DNA from: Bipolaris cookei
Lineage: Eukaryota > Ascomycota > Dothideomycetes > Pleosporales > Pleosporaceae
Assembly (NCBI GenBank): GCA_002286855.1
Contig: NRSV01000151.1
Span: 1-28,717, forward strand
DNA: 28,717 nt
Reading direction: 5' to 3'
The notes below the pieces were generated by a model. That model saw only the letters and a list, made by a program, of their open reading frames with translations. It did no database searches and had not been told where the DNA came from. Shown here in pieces: positions 20,553-28,620 of the stretch (the stretch's first letter is position 1; every line of letters starts with the position of its first letter). Made by a program: the position numbers and the translations under genes.

Positions 20553-21587
20553 ATGTCATCTCTGAAACCTCACCTTCCATGGATCACCTCCCCCCTCCTT
20601 ATCAATGCCCCTATGTCCGGTTTCGCAGGTGGCCATCTTGCAGCTGCCGTTTCGCTAGCCGGCGGACTGGGTTTGATCGGGGGTGTACGGGATATGCGCG
20701 AGGTACGGCACGAACTCGATATCGCTGCTGAGCTACTCGGTCACACACGCGGAGCAGAGACGATGCGGGTGGGCGTGGGGTTCCTGCCGTTTGCGATGGA
20801 GATGGGGGAAGTTATGGATGTGGTGAAGGAATACAAGCCAGTAGTTGTGTGGCTGTTTGCGTCGAAGACGCTGGGGGGGTATAAAGAGTGGGTTGACGCT
20901 GTACGGGGGGTTTCGCCGGAGAGTAAGGTGTGGGTACAACTAGGGAGTGTAGCGGCGGCGTTGGAAGTTGCGAGAGTGGCGCGCCCGAATGTGCTTTGTT
21001 TGCAGGGTGCGGATGCGGGGGGCCATGGGTTCGAGAAGGGCGCTTCGATTGTTTCGCTACTGCCTGAGACGGCGGATGCGCTGGCCGCGGCGGGGTTTGC
21101 AGATATTGCACTGGTGGGGTCGGGGGGGATTGTGGATGGAAGGGGTGTTGCTGCTGCGCTTGCGCTGGGGGCGCAGGGCGTGGTGATGGGGACGAGGTTT
21201 TTGGCGTCGAGGGAGGTCAAGATACATCCGAAATATCAGGCTGCGATTTTGGAGGCGCAGGACGGTGGACAGGTGACTACACGGTCGAAGTTGTTTGATC
21301 AGTTGCGGGGTCCGAATATATGGCCTGAGCTGTATGATGGACGAGGCTTGGTTGCGCAGAGTCATAGGGATTTTGCGAACGGGATGATTCTGGGGGAGAT
21401 CCAGAGGTTGCACAATCAAGAGGCTGCAGGTGAAGACAAAGGATACGATACAGGACTACAAGGCCGTGCAGCGATATGGGCAGGTACAGGCGTGGGGTTG
21501 GTAAATGAAGTCCAGAGCGCGGGAGATATCGTACAAGAGATCAGGAAAGAGACAAAAGATGTCCTGCTTCGAGTAGCAAATGTGTAA
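20553..21587 (+). CDS. Nitronate monooxygenase (2-nitropropane dioxygenase family)
   Basis: The enzyme is an FMN-dependent TIM-barrel protein that oxidises alkyl nitronates such as propionate 3-nitronate, a detoxifying step. The gene has no intron and encodes 344 residues, normal for the family. Visible motifs are NAPMSGFAGGHLAAAVSLAGG (residues 18-38, so typed in parts: NAPMSG then GGHLAAAV), QGADAGGHG at 151-159, GSGGIVDGRG at 189-198 and GTRFLA at 213-218, the last two binding the FMN phosphate in relatives. No signal peptide is seen, so it is probably cytosolic. It is the last conserved gene before the right-hand repeat block. Confidence 0.92.
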   Translation: MSSLKPHLPWITSPLLINAPMSGFAGGHLAAAVSLAGGLGLIGGVRDMREVRHELDIAAELLGHTRGAETMRVGVGFLPFAMEMGEVMDVVKEYKPVVVWLFASKTLGGYKEWVDAVRGVSPESKVWVQLGSVAAALEVARVARPNVLCLQGADAGGHGFEKGASIVSLLPETADALAAAGFADIALVGSGGIVDGRGVAAALALGAQGVVMGTRFLASREVKIHPKYQAAILEAQDGGQVTTRSKLFDQLRGPNIWPELYDGRGLVAQSHRDFANGMILGEIQRLHNQEAAGEDKGYDTGLQGRAAIWAGTGVGLVNEVQSAGDIVQEIRKETKDVLLRVANV

Positions 21588-21855
21588 AGTAAGAAGTAAA
21601 GAGTAACAACTTTTAATGGCATTGAGTTTCTATTCGTTGATCAGAGAAGTACTGTTGTGTACTCATGACCTTGATCACTTAATCTGTTGACATCTGACTA
21701 TACAAGGGTGATGATACGCTTTTCGATCTCTGATGTGATAGGCTAGAGCCTAGTTAGTGTATTGTTCCTCAATGAAACCCTTGAAGATTACGTCATGCCT
21801 GTAACGGGCTGAACGCCCTTTGGATAGCTCCTCGATGGAATCTCGGCTTGCTCAT

Positions 21856-21889
21856 AGAATTCAGATACCACCTAGAGCACCCGAATTCT
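21856..21889. repeat. Hairpin unit 1 of a pair
   Basis: AGAATTC at 21856-21862 pairs with GAATTCT at 21883-21889 around a 20-nt loop containing CACCTAGAGCACC. The loop motif recurs in the next hairpin 72 bp away. Confidence 0.6.
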
Positions 21890-21927
21890 GCGCGCACACC
21901 ATCCGAACTACGTTCAGACGTCAGACA

Positions 21928-21963
21928 TAGAATCTGAGCGTCACCCAGAGCACCTAGATTCTA
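21928..21963. repeat. Hairpin unit 2 of a pair
   Basis: TAGAATCT at 21928-21935 pairs exactly with AGATTCTA at 21956-21963 around a 20-nt loop containing CACCCAGAGCACC, the same loop motif as unit 1 with one change. Confidence 0.65.
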
Positions 21964-22020
21964 TCAGCCGGATTGTTCCTCGGGCAACTAGCATGGTATA
22001 TTATTATTATTGTTATTATT

Positions 22021-22294
22021 TGTTGAATGGGCTCTGTAGCTAGCTAGCATAAGTGTGAACCGGGTGCAAACAGCAAAGTACGAAGCATGTGCGCGCGGGG
22101 CTAAAGAGGGTTTGCACGAATGCAGAAGGGTTGCCAAAAGACAGGTGTGTATTCAAAATTCTTGCCTATCTACGTGCGTACAAGGTTCTCTTCTTATGCT
22201 CTCTGCTTTGGTCCTATTGTGGGGGTTGCCCATTGCTGTGTGCGGGGTAGAGCTTCCGAGCTATCCGATCGCTGTCACCTTGTTACTTATACGG
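22021..22294. repeat. Repeat A, copy 2
   Basis: This is nearly identical to 1821-2101, same orientation. The differences are mostly small indels in short runs (for example one A, one GT, one CTT and a TTAA-like triplet), with few substitutions. Here ATT-rich tracts replace the TA-flanked inverted ends seen in copy 1 (21999-22020 on the left, about 22295-22315 on the right). It is non-coding. Confidence 0.85.
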
Positions 22295-22320
22295 ATATTA
22301 TTATTATCATCATTAGTTTT

Positions 22321-22454
22321 TAGAATTAGGTCTTCTGCCATAGTATGAATATAAAATGAATGGTTCTGTTGGGGCTAAAAGTGGTTGTTGAGTGTGTAGA
22401 TTGCTAACTATGTATAGCTCGGCTGATATAGGGCGGCGCCAAGTCATGTGCCCT
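22321..22454 (-). repeat. Repeat B, copy 2 (inverted relative to copy 1), cut by pogo1
   Basis: This matches 1565-1696 in reverse complement. Homology stops a few bases before the TA target site of pogo1 (22459-22460). The rest of the LTR-like unit was not found on the far side of pogo1. Confidence 0.75.
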
Positions 22455-22460
22455 ATCGTA

Positions 22461-24523
22461 CACGGACACCAAGCGAGCCACCCCAACACTAGAACAGTAG
22501 TAACACCACAACTTTGACGCGTCATAACTCCACCATTATAGATCTGACTCAAGCTGTGATTGAATATATCGAATCGCGCGGACCAGGAGAACACTTTTCA
22601 TATAAAGAACTGTCTAATAGACACAATATTGATTGCACGATGTTGAGCCGAAGGCACAGAGGCATACAAGCCCCAGCGGGCACCCAGCCATCAAATAGAC
22701 GCAAGCACAGCCCAAAACAGGAGATGGAGCTTTTACTATATACTGAAAAGCTGAATAAAAGAGGCTTGCCACCTACGAGATGATCAGGAATTTCGCGTCA
22801 GCTCTAGCGAAAGAGGAGGTCTCTGAGCGCTGGGTTTCGCGCTTCATCAACCGGAATAATAATGAGCTCATCTCAAAGAGGACCAGCGCCATGGATCGAC
22901 GCGCCACCAAGCTGATTCTCTAATGAATTATGAGACTTACTTCGACCTTCTACATCAAAAGAATAAGGAGCATTGCCTTGAGGCTGGTGATATATACAAT
23001 ATAGATGAGAAGAGCTTCCTTATTGGGATCGTTTGTACGAGTAACAGGATCTTCAGTAAACGTCAATGGGATAAGGAAGAGGTTAGAGCATCACTTTAAG
23101 ATGGATCACGTGAGTTTTTGACGCTCCTGGCTTGCATCTGCGCTGATGGGAGCTCATTGCCGCCAGGCCTCACCTACGCGTCGGCGCGAGTAGCCATTAG
23201 ATCAAACTGGGTAGAAGGAATTACTCCTGGTGAGCATGATGTGTTTACAACATCAACCCCATCAAGTTGGAGCAACAATAACGTTGGGCTGGCATGGCTT
23301 GAGCAAGTTTTTGATCGCTGCACGAAGAACAAACTAGGGAGATGGCGATTGTTTATCCTTGATGGCCATGGATCTCACCTTACCTTTGAGTTTATTGAGT
23401 ATTGCAATCACCATAGGATACTCCTTATGGTGTTGCCACCTTGTTCAATTCACACGCTGCAACCGCTTGATGTGGTGATGTTCAAACCACTCTCCACTAG
23501 CTACTCAAATGAGCCCACCAACCATCTCCACCACGGCCAAGGGCTCATCTCAATCAAGAAAGGAGACTTTTTCCCGCTATTCTGTCGAGCCTGAAGCTCA
23601 TCGTTTACAGAAACCAACATCTTTAAGGCCTTCAGCTCCACCGGTATATGGCCAGCAGATCCTAATGTTATACTCAAAAAGTTCAGCTCAACACCTGATA
23701 AGAGCCACCGCGAGCGATCTCAGCTCTCTCCAAGTGATTGAAATTACATCCGGCAGCTGGTACGAGAAGATTCCGAAGATGGAGCTGTGAATGGAGTCAG
23801 AAAGCTCAGCGCTCCACTCCATCTCCAGGTTCAAAATGAGCTATTACGTCATGAGAATAAGGGATTAAGAGCAGCTCTTTCACATAAACAAAAGCATAAT
23901 GGCAAGGGAAAAGCCCTAGATCTTCAACAACACAAGGAGTATTATGGTGAAGCGGCCTTTTGGTCACCTCGTAAGTTCCGCGAAGCTCGAGCTCGAGAAG
24001 CAGTTCGTGAGCGCGAGGAGACGGAGGGGAAACTCTGGAAAGCACAGTCCAAGAAGGACCGCGAGAAGTATCAATTACAGCGTCAAGTTGAGCGCAAGGA
24101 AAGGCGCGCTGGACGATTGAGACTCAATGAGATGCGTAAGCTTGAGCGAGCTGAGAAAGCAGCTGAACGCGCGCGTAAAAAAGAAGCTCGTAAGACTGAA
24201 GAAGCTCAACACCAAGCTCCAAAGCGCAAGGGTACAGCCTCAAGAGCACTCACCTCTAAGAATAAGTGTCAAAAAACTATCAGTGGGGGATGGAGCTCGC
24301 GATGGAGCTGCATCTGCTTCATCATCTTTCCCACCAAAGATCACGACGCGAGGCCGCAGCGTTAAGCTCCCGCAAAAATTTAGATATTACAAATTTATTG
24401 CAAGCATCTATTTATTGTAATGACATGTTTTTATGTATATGAAGCTATTGTGTGGTGTTGTATAGCTTCAAGTTTAAGATCGCGATGCTGTTGATGTGTG
24501 GCTCGCCCGGTGTCCGTGCACTG
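22461..24523 (+). mobile_element. pogo/Fot1-type DD35D transposon (pogo1), degenerate
   Basis: The left end begins CACGGACACC after TA (22459-22460). The right end reads GGTGTCCGTGCACTG up to 24523, then TA. In the same sense both TIRs share CACGGACACC then GCGAGCCAC; the left one lacks the outer CAGTG, so it is 5 bp shorter. The element is about 2.06 kb and carries a broken transposase. It lies in repeat B copy 2 on the left and meets pogo3 on the right. Confidence 0.82.
22520..24420 (+). pseudogene. pogo1 transposase, broken
   Basis: The original protein is a DDE transposase with N-terminal helix-turn-helix domains (TIIDLTQAVIEYIESRG, then ERWVSRFINRNNNELISKR) and a DD35D core: DIYNIDEKSF (first Asp), ILDGHGSHL (second Asp) and LQPLDVVMF (third Asp). 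After the core come GEAAFWSPRKFREAR and a Lys/Arg/Glu-rich coiled coil, then RGRSVKLPQKF near the C-terminus. It is inactive: a frameshift near 22777, TAA at about 23098 (probably CAA-to-TAA, CpA context), TGA near 23592 and 23748 (probably from TGG), and another frame change near 24260. No clear ATG is left at the 5' end. Confidence 0.87.
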
Positions 24524-24534
24524 TACGTACAGTG
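24519..24534. repeat. 16-bp perfect palindrome at the pogo1/pogo3 junction
   Basis: CACTGTACGTACAGTG is its own reverse complement. It is explained by two pogo ends (CACTG of pogo1, CAGTG of pogo3), each with its TA target dinucleotide, separated by CG. Confidence 0.8.
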
Positions 24535-24540
24535 TCTGTG

Positions 24541-24574
24541 CGCGCAATGCCCAGGTTCGCGCACTGCCCAGGCA
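24541..24574. repeat. Subterminal 17-bp tandem repeat of pogo3
   Basis: CGCGCAATGCCCAGGTT (24541-24557) is followed directly by CGCGCACTGCCCAGGCA (24558-24574), 14 of 17 identical. A hairpin, CTTCATC-AGT-GATGAAG, follows at 24584-24600. Subterminal repeats of this kind can bind transposase in other pogo elements, but that is not shown here. Confidence 0.65.
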
Positions 24575-24789
24575 ACACAACATCTTCATCAGTGATGAAG
24601 CTGTAATGCCATACTCGGGCCCAACGGCTGCTGTAGCAGAATTTCAATGAAACTGCCCGCGCTCCGCACGGGCCTACGTATCACCTCAACGATAATGATC
24701 ACCTCAATGATAACACGTAGCTTTTAGTACATACATCTACCACAATAACGTATAATTAAATAAACTTGACTACGCATATCGTTCTCACT

Positions 24790-26340
24790 ATGCCTAAGGT
24801 TAATAAGAGAAAGTTTGTATATAAAGAAGAGGTGGTGACGTTACAAAAGCACGCCGAAGCGTTACGCCTACTCCATCAACCTAACATTAAAAGCTATGCA
24901 ACTACCCACAACTTGCCATATCAGCGCCTACGACGCGCCTATCTTGGACTTCCGAATCGCTGTGATCGCGCTAAGCCACCTGATCTATACCGGCTTAATG
25001 AGTCTCAAGATTTCGCTCTTGAGCGGTATCTTGATGCTATCGACAATATTGGCTTTGGCATTCATCGTGGACTGGTCGAGGAGCAGGCAAACTCGCTCCT
25101 TGAGGATGCGTATACAGGACTAGATGAAGTTGCGCCTAAGGTTGGCAAGCTTTGGGCACGACGATGGCTCGCAAGGCACCCAAAATATAGATGTATAAAG
25201 GCAAAGTCAATTGAGGTACAGCGTAAGCTTGCTCAGGAGCCAGCAGCGCTCCTTGACTGGTATACTAGGCTTAAAGACCTTATCGAAGAGCGTGGTATCT
25301 TGCCTGAAGATATATACAATATGGATGAGACAGGGTGCCGCATTGGTGTTGCAAAAGAGCAGTACTTATACACCAAAAATGGACGTACGGTCTTCATCCA
25401 CAACGCTAACAATCGCGAGCTTATCACCCTTGTTGAGTGTATCCGGGCCACAGGCGAGGTTATTCCACCTCTTATCATCGTCAAAGCTACTACTGTGATG
25501 GAGCATTGGATCGTAGATCTACCTGATGGGTATCTTGTAGGCGTGTCCGATAGTGGTTATAGTAACGACAAACTTGCATACGCCTGGATTCAACACTTCA
25601 ACAAGGTGACAAGCCGTAGTCGCCATGGAGCTTGGCGCTTATTGCTAATAGATGGGCATAAATCTCACTATACGAAGCAGTTTTGTCAGTTTGCTGAAGA
25701 CAACAAGATACAGCTCTTTGCCCTCCCACCTCATACAACCCACCTCCTCCAGCCTCTAGATGTGGGTTGCTTTCAACCGCTCAAGTGGTATCACGGCAAG
25801 ACGCTTGAGTACGCCTCTCGTACAGGCTCACGCGACATCAACAAGGCCGACTTTATGGCTACAATAGAGGAGATCCGGCGCTTAGCGTTTACAAAGTCTA
25901 CAATCTGCTCAGGTTGGCGCCGTACAGGCATAATGCCGTACAAACCTGACATCGTGTTAGCGCATCTTCGCACCCAAGAAGGTTGCTACTCTAGTAATAG
26001 TGACCGCTCAGCTACACCACCACTACCGCTTGTACGGCGCGCCGGTACACCTCTTGATATATCCTCGCCGCCTCCTCTCATCTCATCGCCATCTCGACCG
26101 CCTATGCGACGCTTTCACCGTGTCAAGATCGACCTAGAGACAGCACAGCTGGTGCGGCGGCTTCAACCACAAGGTGCAACACCAGAACCCGAGAATCCTA
26201 AGCCTGGCGACGCTGCTTGGCATACACCAAAAACAGTGCGACAGATCGAGTTACAAGAGCCGTTTGTTCGCGCCGTAATCCAGCAACACCTCCCTCGTCA
26301 GGTCGCGGCTGATGTGATCCGTCACCTTCGTGGCGTCTGA
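24790..26340 (+). CDS. pogo2 transposase, open reading frame to a possibly premature TGA
   Basis: The first ATG of the open frame gives 516 residues; TTG codons upstream are ignored. The N-terminus (KVNKRKFVYKEEVVTLQKH) is a helix-turn-helix, followed by a CENP-B-type DNA-binding part with LWARRWLARHPKYRC. The DD35D core is intact: Asp179 in DIYNMDETG, Asp288 in LLLIDGHKSH and Asp324 in LLQPLDVGCF. The enzyme would cut and paste the element at TA. After the TGA at 26338-26340 the same frame stays open for 250 codons to 27090, so the stop may be a CGA-to-TGA type mutation, or the protein may really end here. Activity is possible but unproven. Confidence 0.85.
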   Translation: MPKVNKRKFVYKEEVVTLQKHAEALRLLHQPNIKSYATTHNLPYQRLRRAYLGLPNRCDRAKPPDLYRLNESQDFALERYLDAIDNIGFGIHRGLVEEQANSLLEDAYTGLDEVAPKVGKLWARRWLARHPKYRCIKAKSIEVQRKLAQEPAALLDWYTRLKDLIEERGILPEDIYNMDETGCRIGVAKEQYLYTKNGRTVFIHNANNRELITLVECIRATGEVIPPLIIVKATTVMEHWIVDLPDGYLVGVSDSGYSNDKLAYAWIQHFNKVTSRSRHGAWRLLLIDGHKSHYTKQFCQFAEDNKIQLFALPPHTTHLLQPLDVGCFQPLKWYHGKTLEYASRTGSRDINKADFMATIEEIRRLAFTKSTICSGWRRTGIMPYKPDIVLAHLRTQEGCYSSNSDRSATPPLPLVRRAGTPLDISSPPPLISSPSRPPMRRFHRVKIDLETAQLVRRLQPQGATPEPENPKPGDAAWHTPKTVRQIELQEPFVRAVIQQHLPRQVAADVIRHLRGV

Positions 26341-27090
26341 GCTCTTGCCCGCAACGCCGAGGGCTTCAAGCGTGAGCTGCACAAAACTGAGGCTGCTATC
26401 CTTGCTAAGGAGGAGCGAAGACGTCGTAAGAAGCGGGTTGTAGAGAGCAAAGGTGGCGTAATATACGCCGAAGACGTGCGGCAGATGGTGCAGCAGCGCC
26501 AGGTTAATGACCTTGCTCGCCTTGAAGTGGAGATAGCTACGAAACGACTTCGCGAGGCTACAATTATCTCCAATAAATGGAGACGTATCTTCCCAACTAT
26601 ACGGAACTTTGGCCGTAAATATACTAAGCGTATAGCGGGCGGTGTCACAACGCAGCGCGATATTGCGCGCTGGCAACATATAAACGCTGACGACAATGAC
26701 TACAACACTAAGGCCTTAATAAAGTGGGAATGGATACTTCAAGATAGCAGCTCTAAGTATCGTGAGGGCACTATAACAACAGATCGTACGCCAGCTATGT
26801 GGGTGGCGTATAATGTTCGACAACTTGTCGATCCATATACGAAACTCACGAGCCACCATCTCACTACAGCTTTACCATCCACCACGCTGCCACAGGACCC
26901 AGAACGCTTTACTCAGTATACTCAAGAAGATTGCGCAGAATCCACTTCTACAGAGTCGTGTATTAATGTCGATACTTCTAACAATATAGCTTATAAAGCT
27001 ATTATAGATGGTAATATTGATGCAAGCAATAGCGACAATAGCGACGATAGCAGCTACTGTAACAGCCCAATTTCGATAATATCTGACTAG
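26341..27090 (+). pseudogene. In-frame continuation of the pogo2 transposase after the TGA
   Basis: This 250-codon extension is in the same frame as the transposase and begins ALARNAEGFKRELHKTEAA, then KEERRRRKKRVVES and a basic, coiled-coil-like region (LARLEVEIATKRLREATI), then WRRIFPTIRNFGRKYTKR, and an Asp/Ser/Asn-rich tail ending SPISIISD before TAG 27088-27090. Many pogo-type transposases carry a charged coiled-coil C-terminus, which supports reading it as part of one original protein of 766 residues. An ATG at 26476 could alternatively start a separate 204-residue product. Confidence 0.6.
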
Positions 27091-27499
27091 GGAGTGCTTT
27101 GATTATATATCTTCGATTCCTAAAATTAAAAAGATTACATTTCTATATCTATTTGGCTCAGATTCACGATTAAAAATTATTGTTATCATTGAGGTGATAG
27201 GCCCGTGCGGAGCACGGGCAATTTCATTGAAATTCTGCTACAGTAGCCGTTGGGCCCGAGTAACAAATCGTGATTAAATTGCGCAAAGCTGGGCTTATAT
27301 TACATTTAGCCTTGCGAAGCTTTTGACTTATTCGGAATATCTTTTGGGGGTGTGGATTGACCGCGTTTTGGTTCTTTTGGGTGGAACTACCTGTGCAGCT
27401 ACCCAAGCTTGTATAGAAGCTGTAGCATCACCAACACGCTTCTGACTACCCCCGCTCCGATCTACACCAAATTGAATGTAACTACGTAGATATTTGTAA

Positions 27500-28620
27500 G
27501 CCTTACCAGCTTGCGTGTCTTATATAGCCGTAGGACTGAGATAGGGCGTTAAACCATAATAATAATAACACGCTTCTGACGCTTCGTAGCTGGCTTATAA
27601 ACTTGCGAAGCTTTGCGCTTACCCTTTTGGGACAGTTGTATAGCTTTTTTAGAGCCACGAAGTTCTCTCTGGCGCTGCTTTTCAGTCAGCTTTGCAGCTA
27701 GCTCCTTCCTTCGCACCTCCTGACGTCTCTCTCAACACGCTTAGCCTGGACTAGCTGAAGCTTGTAGAGCCGAGCTTGCTCCTTCAGCTGTATCATTTCT
27801 TCTTTTTGAAGCCATTGTTGTACAGCTTATTATTGTCGTGATACCTCATCATCCTGAGCTTTTTGTACACGCTTGGGCGACCAGAAAACAGCTCCTCTGT
27901 GGTGCCCCTGATTGCTTTCAAGCTGGAGGATGTAGCTCTTATTTTCCCTCCTCTCCTTGATAGCTAGGGCGTCCCTAAGGCCCCTAACCTCTCCACGGAA
28001 TATACTGTTTTGAGCTGCAATATGGTGCAAGCTTCTTTGAAACATCTTGACGTCCTTATTGCTTTGATCATTAACTGTACGGCGTACAATAGACTCAAGC
28101 TTGAGCCAGTCCTCTCCTGAGTATAACCTCAGGGTTGGGTGGGTGGATACCAGTTGCTTCGAAGGACCTTTTGATACCTAGAGGTCTAAAAGTACTAGTC
28201 CAAGCCCTCCAAAAGATCGGAAAGAATTCCCCTATACTAATATTGAGTAACCCCTGGCTGGTTTGAACGAAGTTTGCTAGCTCAGTTGAGTAAGCGCTTG
28301 AGAGAGGTTTGAACATCCCGGCGTCAAAGGGTTGAAGCGTATGGGTAGCATGAGGTGGAAATACAGCGAATAGGATCTTGTTGTCGTTGCAGTAATTGAT
28401 AAAGTCCATAGTAACATGGGACTCATGACCGTCAAGGAGTAGTAATTGATAGCCGGTTGAAGCTTGCCGTCTGGTCTCTCTTTCAAACACCCCCTTTAGC
28501 CAGGCTAGTCCTATACCGTTGTTTCTCCAGCCAGAGGGAGATGAGGTAATAAAGACTGAGTGGTTACCTGCATCTATAGCAGCTGTCCAGCTTGATTGAA
28601 CTACTCCATTGGTTCCCTAA
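27500..28620 (-). pseudogene. pogo3 transposase, partial and broken
   Basis: Reading from 28618 downwards, the frame begins inside the catalytic domain (GTNGVVQSSWTAAIDAG), right after a TAG. It continues through SGWRNNGIGLAWLKGVFERE, then LLLLDGHESHVT (second Asp) and LQPFDAGMFKPL (third Asp), 35 residues apart. The first Asp and N-terminal DNA-binding domains lie beyond the break. After a frameshift between 28095 and 28045, a GAVFWSPKRVQKAQ segment and a Lys/Glu-rich coiled coil follow, with more stops below 27830. The FWSP segment shows it is of the same lineage as pogo1. It is inactive. Confidence 0.82.

Larger units (their letters stand above)
21588..22020. other. Intergenic stretch between the nitronate monooxygenase gene and the repeat block
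   Basis: No gene is seen. The left part is the 3' untranslated region. It then holds two related hairpins (21856-21889 and 21928-21963, listed separately) and an ATT-rich microsatellite at 21999-22020 that directly borders repeat A. Confidence 0.5.
24614..27260 (+). mobile_element. pogo/Fot1-type DD35D transposon (pogo2), nearly intact
   Basis: The 63-bp ends at 24614-24676 and 27198-27260 are inverted repeats differing at only three places, all transitions. TA flanks both sides (24612-24613, 27261-27262). Each end contains an inner hairpin (24655-24673; 27201-27219, where GCCCGTGC-GGA-GCACGGGC is perfect). The left end has an extra 18-bp unit, TCACCTCAACGATAATGA at 24681-24698, next to a second version at 24699-24714; the right end has one. 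The element is 2647 bp. It is the youngest of the pogo elements by state of decay and by nesting. Confidence 0.92.
24530..28620 (-). mobile_element. pogo/Fot1-type transposon (pogo3), split by pogo2 and cut at its 5' end
   Basis: Its coding region is on the minus strand at 27500-28620, with the same FWSP-type C-terminal domain as pogo1. The proposed 3' end is CAGTGTCTGTGCGCGC at 24530, next to TA (24528-24529). The 3' tail runs 24530-24613, is interrupted by pogo2 (24614-27260), and resumes at 27263. The 5' end is lost where an LTR-like sequence begins at 28621. The 3' limit is inferred from the CAGTG terminus and from tail-to-tail geometry; the transposase itself is certain. Confidence 0.6.

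Noticed and set aside
8197..21587. A secondary metabolite or defence gene cluster
   Set aside because: No synthase, tailoring enzyme set, NLR-like or HET-domain gene is present. The genes are unrelated housekeeping functions with normal introns.
24519..24534. The 16-bp palindrome as an operator or restriction-like site
   Set aside because: It is more simply explained as two abutting pogo ends with their TA target sites.
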